The notes under the pieces are model-generated. The model ran no database searches and was not told where the DNA came from. It saw only the letters and a program-made list of their open reading frames with translations. Shown piece after piece: positions 27,850 through 35,708 of a stretch of 35,767 nucleotides of DNA. Numbering within the stretch: the first letter of the stretch is position 1; the number at the start of each line of letters is the position of its first letter. This DNA is from Acuticoccus sp. MNP-M23 (GTDB taxonomy: Bacteria > Pseudomonadota > Alphaproteobacteria > Rhizobiales > Amorphaceae). A program made the translations under genes and the position numbers. Where the stretch lies: assembly GCF_031195445.1 (NCBI RefSeq), contig NZ_CP133483.1, positions 1 through 35,767 on the forward strand, given 5' to 3'.

Positions 27850-28707
27850 TCAGCCGATGTTCGCGTTGGCTCGTGCTGCCGACAGGATGCGGCTGACGGT
27901 GGCTTGCGACACATTGTAGAGCCGGGCCATCTGGGCGGCGCTCCTGCGTCCACTCTTGACGTTCTCGACCACGTCGGCGTGCTTACCGTCAAGAATCGCA
28001 AAAACGTTCGATGCTTCGGCGGCGTAGGCATCATCGCCAAAGCGCGTGGAGAGCTGACGGTCGAGCCGGTGCGGTGCACCGCTCCAGTGGGTGAGCTCAT
28101 GCAAGAGCGTCCCGTACCAGGCTTCGGTCGGGTTTGATGTCGCCGTACCGGTAAACCGCTCTCGGTCCGGCATTTGGATACGATCCTCGGCCGGCCGGTA
28201 GAAGGCGCGCTCGCCGCCAACGCTCACCATGGCACCGGCTGCAGCGGTAAAGGCTTCGGCGGCCTCTACAGGCTCGATCCGGTCCTCGGTCGGCACTTCA
28301 TCGTCGACGGTAAAACCCTCGACCTGCGCAGCATTGAAGACACGGCTGGCGCGCGCAAACAGCACGGTTTCGGTCTCGCTCGGATCATCCTCACGCGGCC
28401 GCTCGAGTTCCTTGTAAAACACGATGACGGAGGACTTTTCGCCCTTCTTCACCTGGGCGCCATGCTCCTGCCACTGCTTATAGGTTCCCCACATGCCATG
28501 GGCGTAGTCGTTGGCCGCGGCCGCCACCCACAGCGCCAGCACGTTGATGCCGCGATAGCCCTTTCCGGATGCGATGTTCTGCGGCCGAGTGATGGCATGT
28601 GCCGAGCGATGCCAGGGCATTTGCCAGTTGTCCGCGCCGGCCTCAATGGCGGTGACAATCTGATCGGTGATGTGTTGATGAACGTCGAAGCGGTCGGTCT
28701 TTCCCAT
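27850..28707 (-). CDS. ArdC-like antirestriction protein fused to a resolvase HTH tail
   Basis: The product is 285 residues from the ATG at 28707 (AAGGAG nearby); the frame is open to 28995 but the extra residues look non-coding. Residues 1-125 match the ArdC N-terminal ssDNA-binding domain (WQMPWHRSAHAITRPQNIAS, YRGINVLALW). Residues about 150-230 are the zincin-like metallopeptidase part with HELTHWSGAPHRLDR (203-217). Full-length ArdC proteins continue after RFGDDAYA with a further helical region. Here that part is missing and the sequence changes to a serine-recombinase C-terminal HTH: GKHADVVENVKSGRRSAAQM followed by ARLYNVSQATVSRILSA. So the gene is a fusion, probably created by a recombination event. 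It would bind plasmid ssDNA and inhibit restriction; activity without the normal C-terminus is uncertain. Confidence 0.8.
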   Translation of the reverse strand: MGKTDRFDVHQHITDQIVTAIEAGADNWQMPWHRSAHAITRPQNIASGKGYRGINVLALWVAAAANDYAHGMWGTYKQWQEHGAQVKKGEKSSVIVFYKELERPREDDPSETETVLFARASRVFNAAQVEGFTVDDEVPTEDRIEPVEAAEAFTAAAGAMVSVGGERAFYRPAEDRIQMPDRERFTGTATSNPTEAWYGTLLHELTHWSGAPHRLDRQLSTRFGDDAYAAEASNVFAILDGKHADVVENVKSGRRSAAQMARLYNVSQATVSRILSAARANANIG

Positions 28708-29154
28708 GATGTTGATCTCCTTGCCTTGGGGTTGGGGTGCAGCTGCTGCTGCACCTCTGCCCGTCGGCGAGACCGGGGATCGGAGGGGGGAAGCGAAATC
28801 GTGCCGAGTGGTGCGGGCGCACAAGCGCGAAGCGCGCGGAGCCTCGGTCGGTGCTATTTCGCTTCGGGGAGCAAGGGGCGGCGCACCTTGGCCCTCCCCA
28901 CTGCCGAGTGAGATGCCGGCCGAAGGCCGTCCAACCCTGTTCAGCGGCGCGATCAGCGAGGCGCATCGAGACAGATCCGCCCTCGATCGACGCACCCGCG
29001 TTAGGGACAGCCACCCGGATGGGCCGAGACCCGTGCAGCGGGGCTCGGTGAGGCCCGAAGGGTCGAATAGGGCCCGACGGCAAAGCCGGAACGCCCATCA
29101 ATATTGACAATCTTTGCCATTTTATGCCATTCTTGAATGATGGAGGACGTGCTC
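28708..29154. other. Leader region of ardC and upstream of the ParDE-like operon
   Basis: About 450 bp without a gene. It holds the divergent promoters of the ArdC-like gene and the toxin-antitoxin operon. A GTGCAG/CTGCAC hairpin lies at about 28737-28754. Frames reading through here (extension of the ArdC frame to 28995) are Arg/Pro/Gly-rich and look non-coding. The composition change at about 29100 (ATATTGACAATC) may be the start of the TA promoter, with TTGACA at 29103-29108. Confidence 0.35.
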
Positions 29155-29406
29155 ATGGCAACGATGAATGTTTCGCTTCCCGATCCGATGAAGGATTGGG
29201 TCGAGCAGCAGACCAAGGGCGGCCGCTACAGCAACTCGAGCGACTACGTGCGCGACCTGATCCGGAGAGATCAGGACAGGGCTGCGAAGATCGCCCACAT
29301 GCAGAAGATGGTAACCGAAGGCCTCGAGAGCGGCCCCGCCGAGCCCTTCGACTTCGACGCGTTTTCCAAGCGCATGCAGGAGGAGCATGGCGGACGGTCC
29401 AGTTAG
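29155..29406 (+). CDS. parD: ParD-like antitoxin
   Basis: The product is 83 residues from the ATG at 29155, preceded by GGAGG; the ATG at 29140 lacks such a site. MATMNVSLPDPMKDWVEQQT is the ParD/RHH N-terminus, and KGGRYSNSSDYVRDLIRRDQ is its second signature block. The C-terminus (DFDAFSKRMQEEH) would bind the toxin. It overlaps the following ParE gene by 20 bp. Confidence 0.9.
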   Translation: MATMNVSLPDPMKDWVEQQTKGGRYSNSSDYVRDLIRRDQDRAAKIAHMQKMVTEGLESGPAEPFDFDAFSKRMQEEHGGRSS

Positions 29407-29707
29407 GGCGTACCAGCTAACGCCGGCAGCACAGAGCGACCTCGAAACGATCTGGCGGTTCACGGCCAACCGTTGGTCGGTCGGGCAGGCGGAAGCCTAT
29501 CTCAATGGCCTGCGTGACGCGCTCGAAGACCTGATTGCCAATCCGCGAATAGCGCGAGAGCGGCTCGAACTGACCCCGCCGGTCCGCGTCCAGCCATACG
29601 GATCTCACATCATCATCTACACGATCGAGATCGATTATCTGGCCGTCATCCGCATCCGGCACAGCCGGGAGAATTGGATCAGCGACCCCGCTGGCGAAGA
29701 CGAATGA
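29387..29707 (+). CDS. parE: ParE-like toxin
   Basis: This 106-residue protein of the RelE/ParE superfamily shows YQLTPAAQSDLETIWRFTAN, then LRDALEDLIANPRIARERLE, and the strand RVQPYGSHIIIYTIEIDYL. The last conserved strand is AVIRIRHSRENW. ParE toxins poison DNA gyrase. It overlaps the antitoxin gene by 20 bp and the next small gene by 4 bp (ATGA), which suggests three coupled genes. Confidence 0.9.
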   Translation: MADGPVRAYQLTPAAQSDLETIWRFTANRWSVGQAEAYLNGLRDALEDLIANPRIARERLELTPPVRVQPYGSHIIIYTIEIDYLAVIRIRHSRENWISDPAGEDE

Positions 29708-29871
29708 CCCCAACATCAAACGTGAACAAATCGACCTCGGAGCCGGTGGACCCACCCGACGAAGCCTATCTCACGTGGCGTGATGCGAAAGTCCGCCACG
29801 TTCTCAATGAGAAGACGAACAAGCGCGCGCCCTACAAGTCGCTCGATGAGATCGCCGACCGATACAGGTAA
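29704..29871 (+). CDS. Small third gene of the ParDE-like operon, unknown
   Basis: A 55-residue acidic/basic protein: MTPTSNVNKSTSEPVDPPDE followed by AYLTWRDAKVRHVLNEKTNK. The ATG overlaps the ParE stop codon as ATGA, the strongest evidence that it is a real translated gene. It has no hydrophobic segment and no recognised domain. Its EAYLTWRDAKV pattern recalls small plasmid stability-determinant proteins and may bind the toxin or antitoxin, but this is inference. Confidence 0.55.
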   Translation: MTPTSNVNKSTSEPVDPPDEAYLTWRDAKVRHVLNEKTNKRAPYKSLDEIADRYR

Positions 29872-30020
29872 GGGGGCCGTCAAGCTCGCCGGCTTGGCCT
29901 CTAATTATCGACCATTCTTGAGAAATTATCACGCTCCGGCCACAACCGATCGAATGGCACTCTCCATTGCCAAGAGCCGTCCTGTCCGGTCAAACGGGGT
30001 CACTCCAAGGAGATGTGGTC

Positions 30021-30974
30021 GTGAGTGAATTGCTAGGGCGATCTGTTCGATTGTTTCTCGCCGACGGGACTGCGTCGGGGCTCATTACGGCCGAGATCAT
30101 GAATTGGACCGGTCATGTCTTGACCGGCTCGCGGAGTGGCCTGCCTGCCTTTCTTAAACGCGTCGAACTAGATCGAACCGGCCTCTACTTCCTCACGGGG
30201 CCAGCGCCCGATGATCCGGATACGACTCAAGTCTACATTGGAGAAAGCGATAACGTCCGAAAGCGACTGTTCCAGCACAGCAAGGACGAAATAAAAGACT
30301 TCTGGGAGCGCACTTGTGTCGTCACCAGCAAAGATCAAAACATCACCAAAGCCCATGCGCGCTATCTCGAAGCGAGGCTCATCGCTATTGCGAAATCAGT
30401 GGCCATCGCCAGCGTCGTCAATGGCACCGCGCCACCGCCAGCGGCCTTGCCGGAGGCCGATGCCTCCGACATGGAATATTTCATCGAACAGTTGCGGCTC
30501 GTGCTGCCCGTTCTGGGGTTTGATTTTCTGCGGCAATCGAAAGCCGCTACCCGGAAGACTCCATCAGAAAGAGCAGATGCGACCAGCGAAGACGCAAGCC
30601 CGATCTTCCGACTGAGCAGCAGGAAGCACGGGATTGAAGCGCAGGCACGGGAGATTGACGGCGAGTTTGTCGTTATCGAGGGCTCGGCTGCCGTTGCTAC
30701 CTGGTCGAGCCAGGCGGATCACAGCTACTCGAAACAGCACGCACAGCTGATGAAAGCTGGAAAGTTGGTAGCCGACGATGGCGGTCACCTACGCTTTGCC
30801 GAAGATGTTGCGTTTCGCAGTCCCAGCGCGGCCTCTGCCGTCATTCTTGGTCGGCCTGACAACGGACGCACGTCCTGGAAGCTAAATGGGTCGAATATCT
30901 CCTATGGCGACTGGCAGGCCGAGCAGGTTGCCCAGACGACGTCAAGCCTTTCTGAAAGCGATGAATTTACGTGA
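30021..30974 (+). CDS. GIY-YIG nuclease with DUF4357-like C-terminus
   Basis: The product is 317 residues from the GTG at 30021, preceded by AAGGAG; an earlier frame to 29967 has no ribosome site. After a short beta-rich lead (RSVRLFLADGTASGLITAEI), GLYFLTGPAPDDPDTTQVYI and GESDNVRKRLFQHSK form the GIY-YIG core, with Tyr, Gly-Glu and Arg in the usual places. A helical region follows, with ARYLEARLIAIAKS, then LPVLGFDF and a DUF4357-type C-terminal domain (SWKLNGSNISYGDWQ). Proteins of this layout are typical accessory nucleases of mobile DNA, found with restriction systems or as solitary genes. The call is by pattern. The gene stands alone between the TA operon and the NERD-helicase operon. 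Confidence 0.8.
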   Translation: MSELLGRSVRLFLADGTASGLITAEIMNWTGHVLTGSRSGLPAFLKRVELDRTGLYFLTGPAPDDPDTTQVYIGESDNVRKRLFQHSKDEIKDFWERTCVVTSKDQNITKAHARYLEARLIAIAKSVAIASVVNGTAPPPAALPEADASDMEYFIEQLRLVLPVLGFDFLRQSKAATRKTPSERADATSEDASPIFRLSSRKHGIEAQAREIDGEFVVIEGSAAVATWSSQADHSYSKQHAQLMKAGKLVADDGGHLRFAEDVAFRSPSAASAVILGRPDNGRTSWKLNGSNISYGDWQAEQVAQTTSSLSESDEFT

Positions 30975-31173
30975 TCGACAGGCTGAAAACCAAGCCAACC
31001 CTCAACCTTGCCGCTGCGATCGGGGCACGATTTGGCCCCATTGGGCGGCGTCGCGCTCGACCTTCCGGACGGTCGCTTCCCACGAAGGCTGATCAAGAGT
31101 TTCACAAAACGACCGTTTTTGGGAATCTCGAGAACCGCCCAACACGCACAGGAAGAAAGCCATCTTTTGGCTA

Positions 31174-31201
31174 TTTACAAAATTTAAATATGGCTTATGT
31201 C
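31174..31201 (+). promoter_or_regulatory. Candidate promoter of the NERD-helicase operon
   Basis: TTTACA at 31174-31179 and TATGTC at 31196-31201 are 16 bp apart in an AT-rich patch, about 40 bp upstream of the first gene of the operon. The match to a sigma-70 promoter is moderate. Confidence 0.3.
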
Positions 31202-31240
31202 TAGCTTCAGACGCGGACTAGTTCACGATTGGAGATCGTA

Positions 31241-31465
31241 ATGCAGACGGATGCTGGGCAAACGAAACACATGGTCGACAGGATGCGGCAGCGTCGGATC
31301 ACTGACGTCGAGATTGAGGTGATCATAGATCTTGGCGAGTGGAACGCGCGCGCTGATCGTCTCGTGCTGACGGCGCAAGCTTGCCGTCGCGAAGAGGAAG
31401 CTCTGCGCCAAGAAATAGCGACCCTTGAGAGGCTCGCACAGAAACGCGTGCCACTGGCCCAGTAA
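31241..31465 (+). CDS. Small DUF4258-like protein, first gene of NERD-helicase operon
   Basis: A 74-residue protein from the ATG at 31241 (GGAG upstream). MQTDAGQTKHMVDRMRQRRI, then TDVEIEVIIDLGEWNARADR and LVLTAQACRREEEALRQEIA resemble DUF4258-type small proteins, in which RM.QRGIT..EI plus GE is typical. The C-terminal third is a short helix/coiled coil. DUF4258 is a small domain often seen next to toxin-like genes. It is followed after 15 bp by another tiny gene. Confidence 0.5.
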   Translation: MQTDAGQTKHMVDRMRQRRITDVEIEVIIDLGEWNARADRLVLTAQACRREEEALRQEIATLERLAQKRVPLAQ

Positions 31466-31480
31466 ATTCAGGAGAGATCG

Positions 31481-31630
31481 ATGCTTAGTGAAGAAATTGC
31501 CGGGAAGCGGGAAAGGCTGAAGCTAATTGAGCGGTTGCGCCGGGCAGGGGGCGCAACCTTGGTCATCGGCGACGATGGCTCAACGCAGATCACCGTATTT
31601 CGCAACACGAGGAGATTTCGTCGTGCCTGA
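31481..31630 (+). CDS. Tiny basic protein, 49 residues, unknown
   Basis: From the ATG at 31481 (AGGAGAG upstream): MLSEEIAGKRERLKLIERLR followed by RAGGATLVIGDDGSTQITVF. It begins with a charged helix and ends with a short beta hairpin and a basic tail. It overlaps the start of the next gene by 8 bp, which supports real translation. No known family was recognised. Confidence 0.6.
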   Translation: MLSEEIAGKRERLKLIERLRRAGGATLVIGDDGSTQITVFRNTRRFRRA

Positions 31631-32126
31631 CCACAATGCACGCTCCTTCATGACAAAGCGTGGCGAGTTCATCGCCCGCATAGCCACCGACGAACTTGCG
31701 AGCCCGTCCGTAGAGGCGGGCACTAAGAGTGATCGCAAGTTCAATATCCGGATCAAGCAGGATGACATCTTTCTGCTGGATGCGCTTGCAAAATTTCATG
31801 GCGTTACGCGGGCTACCCTGATCAACGAAATTCTGCATGAGGTGATGCGCGATGAACTGATGAGTATAGGTCAAGGTGATGCGCGTGTGCTGATGGCTTG
31901 CACCGCTGATCAGACCGCGTCTTACGACGAACTTTCTCAGCCGTGGATTTATGACGCTCTCAGGTCTGAATTTAGCCATATCATTCAAAACATGCTGGAC
32001 TATGGCTCGCTGGGCGAAGGTCAGCCTGGTCACGACTGGCCATCGTCTTCGTCAACACCGGAAGACGACTATCGCGACCCAGTTTTCGTCGGATTGCGCG
32101 ACAAATTAGAATGTATTCTGAAATGA
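31623..32126 (+). CDS. RHH-like protein 1
   Basis: The product is 167 residues from the GTG at 31623, preceded by GAGGAG; a longer frame from 31527 overlaps the preceding gene and lacks a site. RKFNIRIKQDDIFLLDALAK followed by FHGVTRATLINEILHEVMRD is a ribbon-helix-helix-type DNA-binding segment (strand then two helices) starting at about residue 37. The remainder, with TADQTASYDELSQPWIYDAL and an acidic, serine-rich tail, is of unknown fold. It is a probable autorepressor or partner of the following proteins. It overlaps the next gene by 16 bp. Confidence 0.6.
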   Translation: MPDHNARSFMTKRGEFIARIATDELASPSVEAGTKSDRKFNIRIKQDDIFLLDALAKFHGVTRATLINEILHEVMRDELMSIGQGDARVLMACTADQTASYDELSQPWIYDALRSEFSHIIQNMLDYGSLGEGQPGHDWPSSSSTPEDDYRDPVFVGLRDKLECILK

Positions 32127-32509
32127 CCAATGGGATTCTTTCAAAGGTCATAGGCGATATTGGCGAAGCCGATTCTGAAGCTCGCGCAGAGAGCTATACG
32201 ATGGTCAATGTCCGGCCAGGCGAGAAGGTCGCAGCAATGCTCAGTACCCTGTCTAAGCTGGCAGGAAAAAGCCCTTCTGCTGTGGTGACAGATGAGATTT
32301 CGCGCCGTTTGTCTGACTACGCACGGTCATCTTTAGCCCATAGTGAAGCTATCTTAGATGCCACGGAGAAGGCTCTTAAGGATGGAGGATATTCCAGCTT
32401 CCAGTCGGGAAGCGCTCTGGACATCCTTCAGCGTGAAGGTGTTGTCGAGTTAGAGACGCCCTTTGCCAAAGAGCTGCGTAAATCTCTGAATCTTAGAGCC
32501 AAGGCCTGA
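32111..32509 (+). CDS. RHH-like protein 2
   Basis: A 132-residue protein whose middle part, SYTMVNVRPGEKVAAMLSTL followed by SKLAGKSPSAVVTDEISRRL, has the same strand-helix-helix layout as the preceding protein, so the two may be divergent paralogues forming a heterodimer. The C-terminus (ILDATEKALKDGGYSSFQSG) is helical. Overlap with the gene before is 16 bp, and the gap to the helicase is 14 bp, so production of all three is linked. Confidence 0.6.
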   Translation: MYSEMTNGILSKVIGDIGEADSEARAESYTMVNVRPGEKVAAMLSTLSKLAGKSPSAVVTDEISRRLSDYARSSLAHSEAILDATEKALKDGGYSSFQSGSALDILQREGVVELETPFAKELRKSLNLRAKA

Positions 32510-32523
32510 GCGTGGAGCTGGCA

Positions 32524-34449
32524 ATGGAAAATCGTGTCATTTATCCGCCCATTGGTGCTCTGGCCCGGCTAAGGCAGCCGCTGACGGCGGGAGAGATAAA
32601 GGTATTTGATTTTTTCAACGGCCAGCTCCCCTCGGGATGGGAAATCTACATCCAGCCACACCTCAACGGTCTGCGACCGGACTTCGTCCTTGTGAACCCG
32701 GATGGTGGGATCGGCGTGTTCGAGGTCAAAGACTGGAATCTTGGTGCTCTGCGTTACTTCACCCAGAAAGATCAATGGGGCCACACCTTATGGGCTGAGA
32801 AGGATGGCAAGAAATTCTGCATCCAAAGGGAAAACCCTGTCAGCAAGATAAATCTCTACAAGAAAGAGGTTTTCGACCTCTACTGCCCGAGACTTCAGAA
32901 GGGAAACGGATGGGCTGCGATCACTGCAGGTGTCATCTTTCCATTCGCTAAGGCCGAGGACGTAAAGGCTCTTTTCAAACCATTTCTTCAGACATCCTCT
33001 AATGAGAGATGCGCGAGATACCAGCCCGTCAGTGGTGCGGAAGCCTTTTCGTCCGGCGATCTTCAAACGGTTTTCCCGGAGGCATTCCGCACTAACTCTC
33101 GTGTGATGACTGAGGATCACGCGGCAGATCTGCGAGGTTGGCTGGTAGAGCCGGATTTTGCGGCGACACAGCGTCTGCCCTTGGTTTTGGATAAAAACCA
33201 ACGCTCGTTTGCAGATACCCGCACCGAGACAGGGTATCGACGCATCAAGGGGCCTGCAGGATCTGGAAAATCTCTGGTTCTTGCGGCCCGTGCAGCACGC
33301 CTTGCGCGTGAAGGGAAATCTGTCCTCGTTGCCACATTCAATATTACGCTGTGGCACTATCTGCGCGATCTGATCGTGCGCGATCTCGATGCCCCTAGGC
33401 ATCTTCAGAACATCCAGTTCACGCATTTCCACCTTTGGTGCAAACACACCTGCTACGATGTTGGCTGGGAGAACCGCTATGATGATCTGTTCAAGCATGG
33501 CGGTGGCGTTGGCGTCCTAGACGTTGAACTCCCGAAGCTGGCCGAAGGGGCGCTGCAGCAGCCTGGCGCCGCGCGATATGATGCGATTCTGGTCGATGAG
33601 GGTCAAGATTACCGACCGTATTGGTGGAACGTGCTCAGGCAGGCAAGCTCGCCCGGCGGTGAGATGATTCTGGTGGCCGATGCGACGCAGGATGTTTACG
33701 GCACCGCGGCTTCATGGACCGATGATGTTATGAAAGGGGCCGGTTTTTCTGGCGGACGGTGGGCGCAGCTTCGTATAAGCTACAGGCTCCCGCCTGACGC
33801 GCTGAGCCTTGCTCGAAGCTTTGCTGAGAAGTTTCTGCCTAAGGATGCCATCGACCTTCCAGAGCCAGAGCCAGAGCAAGGTTCGCTCGACCTCTTCCCT
33901 TGCAGCCTTCGCTGGGTTCAATGCGATCCGGATGATGCGCAACAATTATGTGCAAAAGAAACACTCGCCTTAATGCGCCAGACTGGCAAAAACGGTCTGG
34001 CCAATGCCGACATCACCATGCTGTTCAGTGATCAGAAGTCTGGTGCTGATGTCGTCGAGCGCCTGTTGGAATACAGGGTGCGTACGGTCGATACCTTCAG
34101 CGAAAACGCGCAGGAGAGCCGCCGCAGGAAGATGGGTTTCTATATGGGCACTGCTGCGGTCAAGGCGACCACATTGCACAGCTTCAAAGGATGGGAAGCC
34201 CGATTACTCGTGGTTTACGTCACGGACGCAGCACAGGTGGAAAGGCTAGCGCTCATTTATGCTGGGCTCACTCGTTTGAAACGAAGCCCGGAGGGCAGTT
34301 GGTTGACGGTGGTATGCTCCGCCCCGGAACTGAGGGAGTATGGAAGATCATTCCCCGACTATGTCGATGAGGCAGACACCCCAATAACACTGGAGAAGCC
34401 CTCTCCGACAACACAACCAGATTGGCGGGAGCAACCGGACAGATTGTGA
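32524..34449 (+). CDS. NERD-domain nuclease fused to UvrD/Rep-like helicase
   Basis: The product is 641 residues from the ATG at 32524 (GGAG eight bases upstream); a GTG at 32512 is possible. Residues 20-130 form a nuclease-related NERD domain, with RPDFVLVNP (Asp53), FEVKDW (Glu67 and Lys69) and the typical W..G.LR follow-up, a PD-(D/E)XK-like core. The superfamily 1 helicase follows with Walker A GPAGSGKS (243-250), motif Ia VLVATFN, Walker B VDEGQD (357-362), motif III LVADATQDVYG and motif IV ISYRLPPDALSLARSF. Motif V is ATTLHSFKGWEARL and motif VI ALIYAGLTRLKR. NERD-helicases are recurrent in defence islands (Nhi-like). It is the last gene of the operon and ends 51 bp before an IS terminus. 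Confidence 0.85.
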   Translation: MENRVIYPPIGALARLRQPLTAGEIKVFDFFNGQLPSGWEIYIQPHLNGLRPDFVLVNPDGGIGVFEVKDWNLGALRYFTQKDQWGHTLWAEKDGKKFCIQRENPVSKINLYKKEVFDLYCPRLQKGNGWAAITAGVIFPFAKAEDVKALFKPFLQTSSNERCARYQPVSGAEAFSSGDLQTVFPEAFRTNSRVMTEDHAADLRGWLVEPDFAATQRLPLVLDKNQRSFADTRTETGYRRIKGPAGSGKSLVLAARAARLAREGKSVLVATFNITLWHYLRDLIVRDLDAPRHLQNIQFTHFHLWCKHTCYDVGWENRYDDLFKHGGGVGVLDVELPKLAEGALQQPGAARYDAILVDEGQDYRPYWWNVLRQASSPGGEMILVADATQDVYGTAASWTDDVMKGAGFSGGRWAQLRISYRLPPDALSLARSFAEKFLPKDAIDLPEPEPEQGSLDLFPCSLRWVQCDPDDAQQLCAKETLALMRQTGKNGLANADITMLFSDQKSGADVVERLLEYRVRTVDTFSENAQESRRRKMGFYMGTAAVKATTLHSFKGWEARLLVVYVTDAAQVERLALIYAGLTRLKRSPEGSWLTVVCSAPELREYGRSFPDYVDEADTPITLEKPSPTTQPDWREQPDRL

Positions 34450-34500
34450 GGGCAGGGATTGTTCTGACGGCTAAGTGTTTTGTTTCTGACGAAAACGACG

Positions 34501-34520
34501 GAGGCTGTTGAAAAACACCG
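34501..34520. repeat. Terminal inverted repeat of a second IS element
   Basis: This is the exact reverse complement of 878-897, so it is the outer end of an IS whose body extends to the right. Base 34501 would be the first base of the element. About 50 bp inside it the element is interrupted by an IS3-family element. The sequence just inside the repeat differs from the interior of the left copy, so this may be the other end of the same IS type. Confidence 0.7.
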
Positions 34521-34596
34521 GCGGACGATAGCCGCCGGGCTTCTCATCTGAATCGATGCTTCGCGGATGGTGACGTTGCCCCAGAAGTGTCCCCGC

Positions 34597-35418
34597 TCAT
34601 AGCTGGACTCTGTTCGTGTTGTGGTCCCATCGGGACCGGGTTGCAAACTCGTTCGGGGTGAGGCCGCCCAGGCTGGTGTGCGGCCTGTCGTGGTTGTAGT
34701 CGGTGCGCCATTCCTCAATGATGCGGCGAGCGCCCGGAAGGCTGCGGAAGAGATGCTCGTTGAGGCACTCATCGCGGAAGCGACCGTTCAGGCTCTCTAC
34801 GAAGCCGTTCTGCATCGGCTTGCCGGGCGCGATGTAGTGCCAATTGACGCGGCGGTCCTCCTGCCATTCGAGGATGGCATGGGAGGTCAGCTCGGTGCCG
34901 TTGTCGCTGACGATCGTGAGCGGCTTGCCGCGACTGACGATCAGGCGGTCGAGTTCCCGTGCCACGCGAGCCCCCGACAGTGATGTGTCGACAACGAGCG
35001 TCAGGCACTGGCGGGTGAAGTCGTCGAGCACCACCAGCACACGGAAGCGGCGCCCGTCGCTGAGCTGGTCGGAGACAAAGTCGAGGCTCCAGCGCTGGTT
35101 TGGTCCTCGCGGCAAGGTCATTGGCGCCCGCGTTCCGATGGCACGTTTTCGGCCGCCGCGCCGTCGTACACTCAGCCTCTCCTCGCGGTATAGGCGGAAC
35201 AGCTTCTTGTGGTTCACCTCGATACCCTCGCGCCGCAAAAGGATATGCAGCCGCCGATAGCCGAACCGGCGCCGTTCGTTCGCCAGCGTTTTCAGGCGTT
35301 GGCGCACCGTCGCATCGTCCGGCCGCTGCGACCGGTAGCGGTAAGTCCTTGGATGCATCCCGATCAGGGCACAGGCGCGCCGCTGGGAATACCCCTTCTT
35401 TTCAATCGCCCAACTCAC
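34597..35418 (-). CDS. IS3-family transposase OrfB, DDE integrase domain
   Basis: The frame gives 273 residues from a GTG at 35418. It starts with a HTH-like helix region ([20 protein letters not shown]). The retroviral-type catalytic core has Asp113 (SLDFVSD), Asp172 (VSDNGTE) and Glu208 (FVESLNG), the last two separated by 35 residues, which fits the DD(35)E pattern of the family. The C-terminal block [17 protein letters not shown] is also typical. Upstream of 35418 the frame stays open as [17 protein letters not shown], so the functional transposase is probably an OrfAB fusion made by -1 frameshifting. Confidence 0.93.
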   Translation of the reverse strand: MSWAIEKKGYSQRRACALIGMHPRTYRYRSQRPDDATVRQRLKTLANERRRFGYRRLHILLRREGIEVNHKKLFRLYREERLSVRRRGGRKRAIGTRAPMTLPRGPNQRWSLDFVSDQLSDGRRFRVLVVLDDFTRQCLTLVVDTSLSGARVARELDRLIVSRGKPLTIVSDNGTELTSHAILEWQEDRRVNWHYIAPGKPMQNGFVESLNGRFRDECLNEHLFRSLPGARRIIEEWRTDYNHDRPHTSLGGLTPNEFATRSRWDHNTNRVQL

Positions 35419-35441
35419 GAAGCCTCTCCGTGCGCTGGGCG

Positions 35442-35708
35442 TCAGAAGTTTTTTCCCAGAGCGTCCCGCAGCGTCGCCACATCGAGCATCTGTTCGGCGA
35501 GAAGCTTCTTCAGGCGGCCGTTCTCATCTTCCAGCGCCTTCAGCCGCCTGGCTTCAGACACTTCCATTCCGCCGTAGCGCTTGCGCCACGTGTAGAACGT
35601 CGCGTCGCTGATCCCGTGCTTGCGGCACAGCTCCGACACACCGATCCCCGCGGCATGCTCCTTCAGGACCGCGATGATCTGCTCTTCGCTGAAGCGGCTC
35701 TTCTTCAT
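35442..35708 (-). CDS. IS3-family OrfA, HTH protein with frameshift site
   Basis: The protein has 88 residues: [20 protein letters not shown] followed by [20 protein letters not shown], a helix-turn-helix that binds the IS ends. A leucine-rich coiled coil ([20 protein letters not shown]) follows. Near the end, the minus strand has A AAA AAC at 35448-35454 in the correct phase for -1 slippage. Slippage bypasses the stop at 35442-35444 and continues into the OrfB frame, the established route to OrfAB in this family. Confidence 0.92.
   Translation of the reverse strand: MKKSRFSEEQIIAVLKEHAAGIGVSELCRKHGISDATFYTWRKRYGGMEVSEARRLKALEDENGRLKKLLAEQMLDVATLRDALGKNF

Noticed and set aside
26874-28220. 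448-residue minus-strand frame across the DeoR gene
   Set aside because: It overlaps a clear DeoR gene and part of ardC in the wrong frame.
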